From NCBI RefSeq assembly GCF_001592225.1, contig NZ_BCWN01000018.1, forward strand, positions 1 through 64,000: DNA of 64,000 nt, given 5' to 3'. The stretch comes from Castellaniella caeni NBRC 101664. Its GTDB lineage: Bacteria > Pseudomonadota > Gammaproteobacteria > Burkholderiales > Burkholderiaceae_B. Under the pieces are notes generated by a model, which was given only the letters and a program-made list of their open reading frames with translations, had not been told where the DNA came from and did not search any database. Shown here piece after piece: positions 27,114 through 36,589 of this stretch. Position numbers and translations under genes: made by a program. Position 1 is the stretch's first letter. Every line of letters starts with the position of its first letter.

Positions 27114-28853
27114 ATGGCGCACTTCTCGAACAGTCGCGCGCCCTACTGGGCACTGGGGCTGCTGTTCGGGCTGCTGATGCTGCCCAACGGGGCGCTGCTC
27201 TGGCTTGGGTGGCCGCACTTTCCCATGACGGGACGCATCGCTCTGCCGCTTTCAGTGCTGCTCACGCTCGGCTGGTTCGCCCTGTTCGGCAGCCGCCTGT
27301 GGCTGGGCTGCCTGCTGCTGGCGCCCGCGGCGCTGCTGATGCCTCTGCAGCTGTTCTACGCGGTCAACTATGCGGCGCCCGCCTCTGTCACGGTGCTGGG
27401 CACGCTGGCCGCCTCATCCACCGCCGAATCGCAGCAATACATGGGCCGTGCGCTCGGGCCGATGATCGCGGCTTGCGGGCTGTGCCTGCTGGTGGCTCTG
27501 GCGGCGGCCTGGCTGGCCTGGCGCCATCGGCTGCGCTGGCAAGGGCGCACGCGCCGCCGCGTGCTGGCCGCCGCGTGCCTGGCGCTGCTGGCCGTCCTGG
27601 CCGCCGACTTTGCCAAGGGCAGCCCCGAAGCCGGCGCCCCTGAAAACCGCCTGACACAGACGGCCGACGCGGCCCTGCGCCGCATCGGGCAACAGCTGAC
27701 GGCGGGCTACCCCAGCGGCACACCACTGCTGCTGGCCCAGTTTGGCCGCTATCAATACACGGCGCGCGCGGCAATCGATGCGCTGGCTGACTACCGCTTT
27801 GGCGCGCGTCTGAGCACGCCCACGCCCGGTCGGCAGGTCTACGTGCTGGTGGTCGGCGAAAGCAGCCAGCGCGGCCACTGGCAGCTGTTCGGCTATCCAC
27901 GCGCCACCAATCCCGAGCTGAGCACCGAGCCCAACCTGGTGCCCATCAGCCGCATGGTGTCGGCCTTCACGCAGACCATGACCGCCCTGCCGGTGATGCT
28001 CACGCGCAAACCCGCCACGGCGCCGGGCACGGCCCTCTGGCCAGAGGCGTCCCTCGTGCGCGCCATGCGCGAGGCGGGGTTCGAGACCTGGTGGATTTCC
28101 AACCAATATCCGACAGGCCCCTACGACTCGACCGTCGCCGTCTATGCCAGCGAGGCCGAACACGTGCGCTGGCTGAACTACTCGGCCCTCAACCAGGGCG
28201 GCAACGTGGACGGCGCCTTGCTCGCGCCCCTGCGGCAGGCCATCGCCGGGGCCCACGGCAATCTGTTCATCGTGCTGCACATGCTGGGCAGTCACGAGGC
28301 CTACGATGCCCGGTATCCGGCTGATTTCGCGCACTTCAAACCGGTCGAATCCCAACGAGACACCCAGGTGCCCGACTGGCAACGCACCCTCAACAGCTAC
28401 GACAACACCATCCGTTACACCGATTTCGTCCTGGCCCGGATCATCGACACGCTGAAGGCCAGCCACGCCATCTCGGCCCTGTGGTTCGCCTCGGATCACG
28501 GCGAAACCCTGCCCTCGCCCACCTGTGACGAACGCGGCCACGGCCACCAGAACCGGCCCGAGTATCAAATCCCGGCGCTCTTCTGGTATTCAGGCGCCTA
28601 TGGTCAGGCGTTTCCCGAGCGGGTGGCCACGCTGCGCGCCCATGCCGACCAGCGCACCGCCAGCGCCAGCGTGTTTCCATCGATCCTCGACATGGCGGGC
28701 GTGCGCATCCCCGACGCCCCGACCGCCGCGCAACGCAGCCTCTTCAGCCCCGAGTGGCGCTTTCAGACGCGCTGGGTGAATCAGTTCTGGCTGACGGATT
28801 ACGACCGGACACCGGTTGGCCCCGGCTGCTTTGCCTTTGAAAAGCCTTTGTAA
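27114..28853 (+). CDS. Lipid A/LPS phosphoethanolamine transferase (EptA/CptA-like)
   Basis: An inner-membrane protein with a periplasmic sulfatase-fold domain that transfers phosphoethanolamine from phosphatidylethanolamine to LPS or a related acceptor. The N-terminal five helices span residues 1-150. The catalytic domain shows YVLVVGESSQRGHWQLFGYPRATNP (metal-binding Glu), SAFTQTMTALPVML (candidate nucleophile Thr), LHMLGSHEAYDARYP and LWFASDHGETL (metal-binding Asp-His). The length is 579 residues. This enzyme class changes surface charge and polymyxin susceptibility; the acceptor here is unproved. Its 3' end abuts a gene-remnant scar. Confidence 0.87.
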   Translation: MAHFSNSRAPYWALGLLFGLLMLPNGALLWLGWPHFPMTGRIALPLSVLLTLGWFALFGSRLWLGCLLLAPAALLMPLQLFYAVNYAAPASVTVLGTLAASSTAESQQYMGRALGPMIAACGLCLLVALAAAWLAWRHRLRWQGRTRRRVLAAACLALLAVLAADFAKGSPEAGAPENRLTQTADAALRRIGQQLTAGYPSGTPLLLAQFGRYQYTARAAIDALADYRFGARLSTPTPGRQVYVLVVGESSQRGHWQLFGYPRATNPELSTEPNLVPISRMVSAFTQTMTALPVMLTRKPATAPGTALWPEASLVRAMREAGFETWWISNQYPTGPYDSTVAVYASEAEHVRWLNYSALNQGGNVDGALLAPLRQAIAGAHGNLFIVLHMLGSHEAYDARYPADFAHFKPVESQRDTQVPDWQRTLNSYDNTIRYTDFVLARIIDTLKASHAISALWFASDHGETLPSPTCDERGHGHQNRPEYQIPALFWYSGAYGQAFPERVATLRAHADQRTASASVFPSILDMAGVRIPDAPTAAQRSLFSPEWRFQTRWVNQFWLTDYDRTPVGPGCFAFEKPL

Positions 28854-28859
28854 ACTCGT

Positions 28860-29135
28860 CAACGTGGCGTCACGCGCCTGCCGTGCCGCGATGAACTGCG
28901 CCTCGGATATGCTGTCGCGCACGTGGATATTTTCGGCGCACTGCGCGGCGGCCGTGCTTTCCCACCACGGCTGCCGACCAGCCGACGGGTAGTCGTGGCA
29001 ATGCAGCAGCCGGGTGTGGGCGGGCAACGCCAGCAGCCGACGAATCGACTGATACAACACTGAGGCGCTCCCGCCAGGGAAATCCGTGCGCGCCGTCCCT
29101 ACATCGGGCATGAACAGTGTGTCGCCGACCGGCAT
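28860..29135 (-). pseudogene. Remnant of an MBL-fold persulfide dioxygenase/Blh-type hydrolase
   Basis: About 92 codons match the middle of the MBL-fold (ETHE1/Blh-like) family, whose members have about 290 residues: [47 protein letters not shown] and ENIHVRDSISEAQFIAARQARDATL. The N-terminal half with the HxHxDH metal site and the C-terminal end are both missing. At its 5' edge it meets, head to head, a truncated YeeE gene; at the other it runs into the 3' end of the phosphoethanolamine transferase gene. It cannot be functional. Confidence 0.8.
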
Positions 29136-29490
29136 TCTGGGCGGGCTGCTGCGGACTCACCCGGCGGATGTCGCCTGGCGCCTGGCATTTCTGATCGGGC
29201 TTGCGATCACGCCAGCGCTCTTTGGTCTGTTTGGACACTGGCCGCGCGTGCCGATCAACCCTGGCTACGGCGAACTGGTGGCGGCGGGGCTTCTGGTGGG
29301 CATCGGCACACGTCTGGGTTCGGGCTGCACTTCGGGACACGGTGTGTGCGGCCTGGCACGCTTGTCCCCCCGGTCGCTTGCGGCTACCGCACTTTTCATG
29401 GCAGCCGGTTTCGCCACCGTCTACATCGCACGTCACGTGCTGTCCGAGCCAGGGTACGGCGCTGTCTGCATCGAACCTAAAGCGGGGTGA
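29131..29490 (+). pseudogene. 5'-truncated YeeE/YedE sulfur-transport family gene
   Basis: The frame holds the YeeE/YedE (DUF395) core [23 protein letters not shown] and the signature [29 protein letters not shown] with its conserved Cys residues, then [16 protein letters not shown]. The expected N-terminal helices (roughly 40 residues) are absent, and homology starts at the breakpoint near 29130. An ATG at 29086 is in frame but adds unrelated residues. Intact relatives import thiosulfate-type sulfur and are usually neighbours of the MBL dioxygenase found here as a remnant. Confidence 0.75.
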
Positions 29491-29577
29491 AACCCGCCGT
29501 TTACAGCCGTGACTGACCAGAGGACAGTACACCACACGTCCCCCGGTCTCATGGCGGACACCTTCGACTCGTCTTCA

Positions 29578-29606
29578 TTGCTTGTCGCCTTAACCATAAA
29601 TATAGT
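29578..29606 (+). promoter_or_regulatory. Candidate sigma70 promoter of the cyd operon
   Basis: TTGCTT (29578-29583) and TATAGT (29601-29606) are separated by 17 bp in an otherwise AT-rich leader. Transcription would begin near 29613, about 50 bp before the regulator start codon. Confidence 0.5.
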
Positions 29607-29617
29607 AGTATTTTTAT

Positions 29618-29642
29618 CAGAAATTTCTGTTATTTCAGAAAC
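29618..29642 (+). promoter_or_regulatory. Palindromic operator candidate before the GbsR-like gene
   Basis: A perfect 12-bp palindrome CAGAAATTTCTG (29618-29629) is followed by a second inverted half TTTCAGAAA, so that TTTCTG and CAGAAA also face each other across 6 bp. Its place just after the predicted transcription start suits autorepression by the MarR/GbsR-type protein encoded next. Confidence 0.5.
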
Positions 29643-29662
29643 CACAGAATTATAGACACGAC

Positions 29663-30265
29663 ATGAACCTCGGAACACAAACTGAACGCTTCATCCTGCA
29701 CTTCGGCGAAATGGGAAGCCGCTGGGGTGTCAATCGCACCGTAGGGCAAATCTACGCACTGCTGTTCCTGTCTCCACGGGCGCTGCACGCCGACGAAATC
29801 GCACAGACACTGGGGTTTGCCCGGTCAAACGTCAGCACAGGTCTGCGCGAGCTGCAGTCCTGGCGCCTCGTGCGCATGACGCATCAAATGGGCGACCGTC
29901 GTGAATACTTCGATACGCCGGAAGACGTCTGGGAAATCTTCCGCATCCTCTGTGAAGAGAAATGCCGCCGGGAAATCGACCCGACGTTGACCATGCTGCG
30001 CAACGTTCTCCTCGAAAAACCGACGTCGGAAGATGACGGCTACAGCCAGCACCGCATTGCCCAGATGCTCGAACTGATGGAACTGGCGACTTCCTGGTTC
30101 AACGAAATCAACCAACTACCCCCAGAAACGCTCAAAACCCTGATGCGCATGGGCGCAAAAATCCAGAAAGCCCTGAGCATTGTCAACCGTCTGCGCGGCC
30201 GCACGCCCACAGAAGACGAATTCCCTGCCGAAGATTTTGCCGCCCCCCCGGAGAACTCACCATGA
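29663..30265 (+). CDS. GbsR/MarR-type transcriptional regulator of the cyd operon
   Basis: A 200-residue winged-helix protein of the GbsR group. The HTH covers about residues 20-75 (RTVGQIYALLFLSPRALHADEIAQTLGFARSNVSTGLRELQSWRLV), followed by the wing MGDRREYFDTPEDVWEIF and a helical C-terminal part for dimerisation. Its stop overlaps the cydA start (ATGA), so the two are translationally coupled. By position it should control cytochrome bd expression and probably itself; the signal is unknown. GbsR in B. subtilis responds to choline, which is not implied here. Confidence 0.88.
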   Translation: MNLGTQTERFILHFGEMGSRWGVNRTVGQIYALLFLSPRALHADEIAQTLGFARSNVSTGLRELQSWRLVRMTHQMGDRREYFDTPEDVWEIFRILCEEKCRREIDPTLTMLRNVLLEKPTSEDDGYSQHRIAQMLELMELATSWFNEINQLPPETLKTLMRMGAKIQKALSIVNRLRGRTPTEDEFPAEDFAAPPENSP

Positions 30266-31833
30266 TCGATCCATCCGTGGCCGATCTGTCGCGTATCCAG
30301 TTTGCCGCGACAGTCATGTACCACTTCATTTTTGTTCCATTGACATTGGGCCTGTCGTTCCTGCTCGCCATCATGGAAAGCGTCTATGTCATGACAGGGC
30401 AACACCGATGGCGGCAGATGACGGTATTCTGGGGACATCTCTTCGGGATCAATTTCGCGCTGGGGGTGGCCACCGGCATCGTCATGGAATTCCAGTTCGG
30501 CATGAACTGGTCTTACTACAGCCACTATGTGGGCGATATTTTCGGCGCCCCGCTGGCTATCGAAGGCCTGATGGCCTTTTTCCTGGAAGCCACCTTCGTG
30601 GGGCTGTTCTTTTTCGGGTGGGATCGGCTCTCGAAAGTCGGACATCTGGTCGTGACCTGGCTGGTGGCACTGGGCACGAATTTCTCAGCGCTATGGATCC
30701 TGATCGCCAACGGCTGGATGCAAAACCCCACAGGCGCAAGCTTCAACCCGGCCACGATGCGCATGGAAATGACGGATTTCGCCGCCGTTATCTTCAACCC
30801 GGTGGCGCAGGCCAAATTCGTCCATACCGTCAGCGCCGGCTACGTCATGGGGGCCGTGTTCGTCATGGCCGTCAGTGCCTGGTTCCTGCTGCGTGGCCGC
30901 CACCATGAACTGGCCAAACGGTCACTGGTGGTTGCCGCCAGCTTCGGGCTGGCCGCCTCGCTGTCGGCTGTGGTGCTGGGCGACGAGAGCGGCTATCTGA
31001 CGACCGAGCATCAACAAATGAAACTTGCCGCCATCGAATCGATGTGGCAAACCGAGCCGGCACCAGCGAGTTTCAACCTGTTTGCCATTCCCGATCAGAA
31101 AAATCACACCAACCATTACGATGTGAAAATTCCCTGGGTCATGGGGCTCATCGCCACACGCTCACTGTCCACTCCACTGCTCGGGATCGATGATCTGACC
31201 AAGCGGGCCGAGGGCCGCATCAAGGACGGACTCATCGCCTATGCCGCCTTGCAGCAGGTTCGCGCGCACCCACGGGATGAGGCCGCGCTGGCGCAGTTCA
31301 AGGCACACGAGTCCAATTTGGGATATGCGCTGCTGCTCAAGCGCTATCGGCCCGACATCCTCAACGCAAGTCCGCGAGACATCAACCGGGCGGCAGAAAG
31401 CACCATCCCGCAAGTCACCCCGCTCTACTGGACCTTCCGCGTGATGGTCGTCCTGGGCTTCTACTTCATCGGTTTCTTCGCCTTTGCCTTCTGGGCAGTC
31501 TCCACCCAGCGCCTGGAACAGTCCCGGAAATTCCTTCGCCTGGCGCTCTGGACTCTGCCGCTGCCATGGATCGCAATCGAATGCGGCTGGTTCGTGGCCG
31601 AATTCGGGCGGCAGCCATGGGTCATCGAAGGCGTGTTGCCCACGTTCTACGCGGCTTCGGGCCTGACGGTATCCGACCTGGTCATCAGCCTGACGATTTT
31701 CGGGGTGCTCTACACGGCCCTTGCCATCGTCGGGGTCAAAGTGATGCTGCGCGCCATCCGCAAAGGGCCCGACGAGCCGGCGACCGAACGCCGCGAGACC
31801 AGACAGCCACAGCAGGCCATTACGGCCATCTGA
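30262..31833 (+). CDS. cydA: Cytochrome bd ubiquinol oxidase subunit I
   Basis: Binds haems b558, b595 and d and oxidises ubiquinol. Features are an early haem-ligand His (H21 in [17 protein letters not shown]), the helix pair [30 protein letters not shown], a quinol loop around residues 250-330 of the short type, and the C-terminal signature [22 protein letters not shown]. The length is 523 residues. It is a high-affinity oxidase used at low oxygen; the cluster also encodes CydB, CydX and the CydDC assembly transporter. Confidence 0.97.
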   Translation: MIDPSVADLSRIQFAATVMYHFIFVPLTLGLSFLLAIMESVYVMTGQHRWRQMTVFWGHLFGINFALGVATGIVMEFQFGMNWSYYSHYVGDIFGAPLAIEGLMAFFLEATFVGLFFFGWDRLSKVGHLVVTWLVALGTNFSALWILIANGWMQNPTGASFNPATMRMEMTDFAAVIFNPVAQAKFVHTVSAGYVMGAVFVMAVSAWFLLRGRHHELAKRSLVVAASFGLAASLSAVVLGDESGYLTTEHQQMKLAAIESMWQTEPAPASFNLFAIPDQKNHTNHYDVKIPWVMGLIATRSLSTPLLGIDDLTKRAEGRIKDGLIAYAALQQVRAHPRDEAALAQFKAHESNLGYALLLKRYRPDILNASPRDINRAAESTIPQVTPLYWTFRVMVVLGFYFIGFFAFAFWAVSTQRLEQSRKFLRLALWTLPLPWIAIECGWFVAEFGRQPWVIEGVLPTFYAASGLTVSDLVISLTIFGVLYTALAIVGVKVMLRAIRKGPDEPATERRETRQPQQAITAI

Positions 31834-31846
31834 CGGGAGAACAACC

Positions 31847-32998
31847 ATGGAACAGCACATTTTGTTCGATTACGCAACGCTACGCGTCATCTGGTGGGCA
31901 CTGCTGGGCGTACTGCTGACGGCCTTTGCCATCATGGACGGGTTCGACCTGGGGGTCGCCAGCGTCCTGCCCCTGGTCGCACACAGCGACACTGAGCGGC
32001 GTATCACCTTGAACGTGGTCGGGCCCGTCTGGGAAGGCAATCAAGTCTGGCTTGTCGTCGGCGGCGGGGTTGTGTTCGCCGCCTGGCCCCTGCTCTACGC
32101 CATGTCGTTTTCCGGCTTCTACCTGGCGATGATGCTGCTTCTGGTCACGCTCATCCTGCGGCCAATCTGCTTCAAATACCGTAGCCAAGTGCCCGACGCG
32201 CGTTGGCGCAACACATGGGATCTGCTGCTTTTTGCCTGCGGCGTGATTGCGGCCCTGGTATTCGGGGTGGCCGTGGGCAACGTGATCGTCGGCGTGCCCT
32301 TCACCTTCGATGCCGATGTCATGCGGCCGGTCTACCAGGGCAGCCTCCTCGCCCTTTTTACGCCATTCCCACTGCTGTGCGGGCTGCTCAGCGTCTGCAT
32401 GCTCGCCATGCACGGCTCGATACTGCTTGTCTGGAAGACCGAAGGCGCGGTGGCGCAGCGCGCCCGCGGCGCAGCCATGGGGTGCGGCCTGGCGCTGATC
32501 GCGCTCTTTGCCATCGGGGGAGTCTGGCTTGCACAAGGCATCGACGGCTACGCACTGACGGGGCACGTTCAGACACAGCTCGCCTCCACCCCCCTGGGGG
32601 GCAGCGTGACCATCGCCGCCGACGCCTGGCTACGCAACTACACGCGGTGGCCGCTGGCCTGGCTCGCGCCTGTTCTCGGGCTGACCGGCGCGGCGCTGGC
32701 GGTGCTTTTCGTCTGGTCAGGCAAGGCTGCGGCAGCCTTCCTTTGCTCGGCTGCCAGCATTGCCGGGATCATCTGGACATTCGGACTGAGCCTGTTTCCG
32801 TTCCTGCTGCCGTCCTCGTCCGACCCCAACATGAGCCTGACCGTGTGGAACGCCTCTTCGAGCGCAACCTCGCTATGGATCATGCTGATCGCCACCGTGG
32901 TGCTGCTGCCCATCGTATTGGCCTATACGACCTGGGTGTACCGGGTGATGCGCGGCAAAGTGACGCAACAAAGCATCCAGGACGAGCATGCATACTGA
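31847..32998 (+). CDS. cydB: Cytochrome bd ubiquinol oxidase subunit II
   Basis: The structural partner of CydA. Motifs include [49 protein letters not shown], and the C-terminal [27 protein letters not shown]. At 383 residues it has the usual length, with about nine helices. An AGAACAACC leader precedes the ATG 13 bp after cydA. The small subunit gene cydX begins 41 bp after its stop. Confidence 0.97.
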   Translation: MEQHILFDYATLRVIWWALLGVLLTAFAIMDGFDLGVASVLPLVAHSDTERRITLNVVGPVWEGNQVWLVVGGGVVFAAWPLLYAMSFSGFYLAMMLLLVTLILRPICFKYRSQVPDARWRNTWDLLLFACGVIAALVFGVAVGNVIVGVPFTFDADVMRPVYQGSLLALFTPFPLLCGLLSVCMLAMHGSILLVWKTEGAVAQRARGAAMGCGLALIALFAIGGVWLAQGIDGYALTGHVQTQLASTPLGGSVTIAADAWLRNYTRWPLAWLAPVLGLTGAALAVLFVWSGKAAAAFLCSAASIAGIIWTFGLSLFPFLLPSSSDPNMSLTVWNASSSATSLWIMLIATVVLLPIVLAYTTWVYRVMRGKVTQQSIQDEHAY

Positions 32999-33039
32999 CT
33001 TCCTGATGCTGTGGCCAATGTTTTATCGGAGATGACTCA

Positions 33040-33150
33040 ATGTGGTATTTTTCATGGATTCTCGGCCTGGGACTGGCCTGCACGTTCTCCATCCTGAACG
33101 CCATGTGGTTCGAATTACGCGAGTCCGAATCGCAGCGAAAAGCGCAGTGA
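33040..33150 (+). CDS. cydX: Cytochrome bd oxidase small subunit CydX
   Basis: A 36-residue single-helix protein, easily missed. It begins MWYFSWILGLGLACTFSILN and ends in a charged tail after AMWFELRE. The WYFSWILG start, the Trp-Phe-Glu turn and the length are diagnostic of CydX/CbdX, which stabilises the haem b595/d site of the oxidase. A GGAG site lies 8 nt before the ATG. It sits between cydB and cydD, with cydD starting 3 bp after its stop. Confidence 0.95.
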   Translation: MWYFSWILGLGLACTFSILNAMWFELRESESQRKAQ

Positions 33151-33153
33151 TGT

Positions 33154-34947
33154 ATGGCGGAGGATGCTGCCCGCCTGGCCGTGCCTGCCGCCATCCCTGA
33201 AGACAACGGTGGCACGCCGCGCCAAGGCCAGCCTGCGCGATGGCTGGCTTCACGATGGCGCCAGGCGCCGTGGCATATGGGGTGGGCCCTGGCAGCCCCC
33301 CTGTTCACGGGGCTGCTGCTGGCAATCCAGACCTGGCTTCTCGCCAATCTGCTGACGCTGGGAATCACGGCAAGGCCTGCGCCAACCGCCACATGGCCCG
33401 CCATCGTCGGCATTTTTACCTTGATTCTCGTCCGCGCGCTGGTGGACTACAGCGGTCGGCTTGCCGCAAGCCAGGCTGCAGAGCGGATCAAGCGCCAGCT
33501 GCGGGAAGCCCTGTTCGCGCGCCTGCTTGCCGCAGGCCCCCAATGGAGCCGCCAACGGGCGTCGGGCGAACTCGCCAGCGTCATGGTCGACGAGGTGGAG
33601 AGGCTCGACGGTTTCCTGGCGCGCTATCTGCCATCCGCCGTCGCGGCCGTCTGCCTGCCGCTGGCCTTCATCGGAGCGCTTTTCCCCATCGACTGGATCG
33701 TTGGAGCCGTGCTGCTCCTGAGCGTCCCCCTCATTCCATTATTCATGGCACTCGTGGGCTGGGGCGCCCAGGCAGCCAACCGTCGCCACCAGCAGCAAAT
33801 GATCCGGCTCTCCGGCCTGTTTGCAGACCGCCTGCGCGGGGCCTTCACCCTGAAGCTGTTCGGCCGAGCTCAGGCGGAAGTCGAGGTCGTGCGCCGCGCC
33901 AGCAACACCCTGAGCCAACAGACCCTTGGCGTTCTGCGCATTGCGTTTCTTTCATCAGCCGTACTCGAATTTTTCGCTGCCCTGGGGGTGGCGGCCGTCG
34001 CCCTGTACATCGGTCTCAATTATCTTGGCTACCTGGATCTGCGATCGACTCCCCTGGGATTGCAGGCTGGCCTGTTCATGTTGTTCATGGTGCCGGAGAT
34101 CTATGGCCCCCTACGCCGCTTTGCCGCCAACTACCATGATCGCGCAACCGCCGTAGCAGCTGTGGAGCAGATCGATGCCCTGTACGAAGGGCTTCCAGAA
34201 CCAAAGGTGGGCGCAGCCCTCCCCCGCACACGGCAAGAGACGCTACCCCAACACCCAGCACCCTCTCCCGTGCTGGATCCACAGGTCATCAAGGTCCGCG
34301 GGCTCGTGGTGCACGCCCGCGGCAGGCCGCAGCCGATTCTGGATCACCTCTCACTCGACATCCAGCAGGGCGAATCCGTCGCTATCATGGGCCCCAGTGG
34401 CGCAGGAAAAACCACGTTGCTGGAATCCCTGGCCGGACTGCGTCAGCCTGATTCGGGGCGCATCAGCACGCTGGGCATGATGGTTCAGGGACAGGCGCAC
34501 CCTGCCCTGGGCCACCGAATCGCCCTGCTTGGGCAACATCCGTATTTCTCGAAAGGCACGATTGCCGACAATCTCCGCCTGGTATGCCCATCGGCCAGCG
34601 ACGCGGCCCTGGCGCGATCCCTGGCCCAGGCGTGTGCTGATTCATTCGTTCGAGCCTGCCCCCAGGGTATCCACACCGAACTGGGCGAACGCGGGCTGGG
34701 ACTATCGGGCGGCCAGTTGCACCGCCTGGCGCTGGCCAGAGTCTTTCTGCTCGACGCCGAACTGCTGTTGCTGGACGAGCCCGTCGCCCATCTCGACCAG
34801 GCCAACCGCCAGCAAATCGTGACCAACCTGCTCGAATATGGCCGCAATCGCACGTTGCTGATTGCCACCCACGACCCCCAGGTGGCGGCACGCATGGATC
34901 GGATCATCATCCTGAACAGACACGGTGCCATCGATGCGAATCATTGA
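33154..34947 (+). CDS. cydD: Heterodimeric thiol/haem ABC exporter subunit CydD
   Basis: With CydC it forms an inner-membrane ABC transporter needed for assembly of cytochrome bd; glutathione, cysteine and haem have been proposed as substrates. The N-terminal six-helix domain spans about residues 40-330. The ATPase domain has Walker A GPSGAGKTTLLESLAGL (about 412), signature LGLSGGQLHRLALAR and Walker B LLLLDEPVAHLD. It has 597 residues; its end overlaps the cydC start by 14 bp. Confidence 0.95.
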   Translation: MAEDAARLAVPAAIPEDNGGTPRQGQPARWLASRWRQAPWHMGWALAAPLFTGLLLAIQTWLLANLLTLGITARPAPTATWPAIVGIFTLILVRALVDYSGRLAASQAAERIKRQLREALFARLLAAGPQWSRQRASGELASVMVDEVERLDGFLARYLPSAVAAVCLPLAFIGALFPIDWIVGAVLLLSVPLIPLFMALVGWGAQAANRRHQQQMIRLSGLFADRLRGAFTLKLFGRAQAEVEVVRRASNTLSQQTLGVLRIAFLSSAVLEFFAALGVAAVALYIGLNYLGYLDLRSTPLGLQAGLFMLFMVPEIYGPLRRFAANYHDRATAVAAVEQIDALYEGLPEPKVGAALPRTRQETLPQHPAPSPVLDPQVIKVRGLVVHARGRPQPILDHLSLDIQQGESVAIMGPSGAGKTTLLESLAGLRQPDSGRISTLGMMVQGQAHPALGHRIALLGQHPYFSKGTIADNLRLVCPSASDAALARSLAQACADSFVRACPQGIHTELGERGLGLSGGQLHRLALARVFLLDAELLLLDEPVAHLDQANRQQIVTNLLEYGRNRTLLIATHDPQVAARMDRIIILNRHGAIDANH

Positions 34948-36589
34948 AACACTGCTCGCATACGCACGAGGGCACTATCTGCAACTGCTGGCGGCGCTGG
35001 TGCTTGCCGTTCTCAGCGCATGGGCGGGGATCGGGCTTTTCGCGGTGGCAGGCTGGTTCCTGTCCAAGACCTTCATCGTCGGCGCGTCGATCGCCTTTGA
35101 TCTGTTTTCTCCCTCGGCGCTCGTCAGAGGCCTGTCCTTCCTGAGAATCAGCCTGCGCTATGCGGAACGCATTTCCGGACATACCACTACCCTGAACCTG
35201 CTGGCATCACTGCGCACCCGGGTCTTCGCACGCATACTTGCACTCAGCCCCCGGCAACTGGCCCGATACCGCGATGGCGAACTCGTCGCGCGCCTGACGA
35301 GCGACATCGATGTGCTCGACCAATCTTTCCTGACGCTAGCCATCCCAGCTCTGTCCAGCGGCATCTGCGCCATCTCTTTTGCTTACGTGGCCGGACACTG
35401 GATGCCGACACTGGCGTGGACGACGGCAGCGTGCCTGCTGGTCTGTGCATGGCTCATTCCGGCCTGGCTCGCATATGCCGTCCATCGCCAGGCAGCAACC
35501 GCACAGATTGGCGAAGGCCAGGTGCGTTCCCTGGTCCAGGCGGCGACGAACGCCCACACGGACATCGTGGCCTTTGGAACCCAGCCGCACGTGCAGCAGG
35601 CGTTTGTCCAGGCAGCGCGGGCGCTGGCAGCCGCGCAGCGCAGGCAGGCCAATGTCGGCGCGCTGGGACAGGGCCTGCAGGATGTCGGCATGGGGGCTGC
35701 CATCGTGCTTGCCCTGTGGATAGGCCTGGACGGCCTGCACGCGCACAGGCTCGACAGCGCACCGGTCTGGGTCGGCATCGTGCTTGCCACGATCAGCCTG
35801 TTCGAGGTGGCCTCGCCCCTGATGCAAGGCGCGTCACGCTTGGGGGCCATCGCCGAAGCAGCCCGCAGGGTTCAGGCTCTGTTTCATGATGAACCGTCCA
35901 TTTCCTCTCCGCCCCATCCGCTGGCCCTGCCCGAATCCTCAGACATCGTGCTGCAAGCCGTGCAGCTTGCCTACCCCGGCGGGCCGCTCATTTTTGACGC
36001 GTTCGACCTTGCGCTGCCAGAGGGAACGCGCACGGCCATCGTCGGCCCGAGCGGAGCGGGCAAATCGACGCTCCTGGCGCTGCTGCTGCGCTTGATCGAT
36101 CCCCTGGATGGCCGCGTGTTGCTGGGCGGTATCGATCTGCGCCAGCTTGACCTGGAGCAGCTTCATCGACGGATTGCCATCCTTTCGCAGGACTCGCCCG
36201 TCTTCATGGGAACCATTCGGGAGAACCTCCAGATCGGAGCGGCCGAGGCAAGCGAGGCACAAATGTGGCACGTGCTGGAACAGGCCCACCTGGCGGATTT
36301 CGTCCGCGGCCTGGACGACGGCCTGGACGCATGGGTGGGCGAAAGCGGCCGCACCCTGTCCGCGGGACAGGCACGCAGACTATGTCTGGCCAGAATCCTG
36401 CTGACCTCCGCCCGGGTGTGGCTGCTGGACGAGCCCACGGCAGGACTGGACATGACAACCGCCCAGGCACTGTTGCACGACCTTGCCGACGCCGCAGGCA
36501 CCCGAACCGTGCTGCTCGCGACGCATGATCGCTTTCCGGATGAAATCTTCGACATGGTGCTCAGTCTGGGGGGTAAGGACGCCACGTGA
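34934..36589 (+). CDS. cydC: Heterodimeric thiol/haem ABC exporter subunit CydC
   Basis: The second half of the CydDC transporter. It has an N-terminal membrane domain (AALVLAVLSAWAGIGLFAVAGWFLSKTF) and an ATPase domain with Walker A GPSGAGKSTLLALLLRL (about 370), signature LSAGQARRLCLARILL and Walker B VWLLDEPTAGLD. I took ATG 34934 (MRIIETLLAYA); a GTG three codons earlier is possible. It has 551 residues and is the last gene of the cyd operon. No clear terminator follows. Confidence 0.94.
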   Translation: MRIIETLLAYARGHYLQLLAALVLAVLSAWAGIGLFAVAGWFLSKTFIVGASIAFDLFSPSALVRGLSFLRISLRYAERISGHTTTLNLLASLRTRVFARILALSPRQLARYRDGELVARLTSDIDVLDQSFLTLAIPALSSGICAISFAYVAGHWMPTLAWTTAACLLVCAWLIPAWLAYAVHRQAATAQIGEGQVRSLVQAATNAHTDIVAFGTQPHVQQAFVQAARALAAAQRRQANVGALGQGLQDVGMGAAIVLALWIGLDGLHAHRLDSAPVWVGIVLATISLFEVASPLMQGASRLGAIAEAARRVQALFHDEPSISSPPHPLALPESSDIVLQAVQLAYPGGPLIFDAFDLALPEGTRTAIVGPSGAGKSTLLALLLRLIDPLDGRVLLGGIDLRQLDLEQLHRRIAILSQDSPVFMGTIRENLQIGAAEASEAQMWHVLEQAHLADFVRGLDDGLDAWVGESGRTLSAGQARRLCLARILLTSARVWLLDEPTAGLDMTTAQALLHDLADAAGTRTVLLATHDRFPDEIFDMVLSLGGKDAT

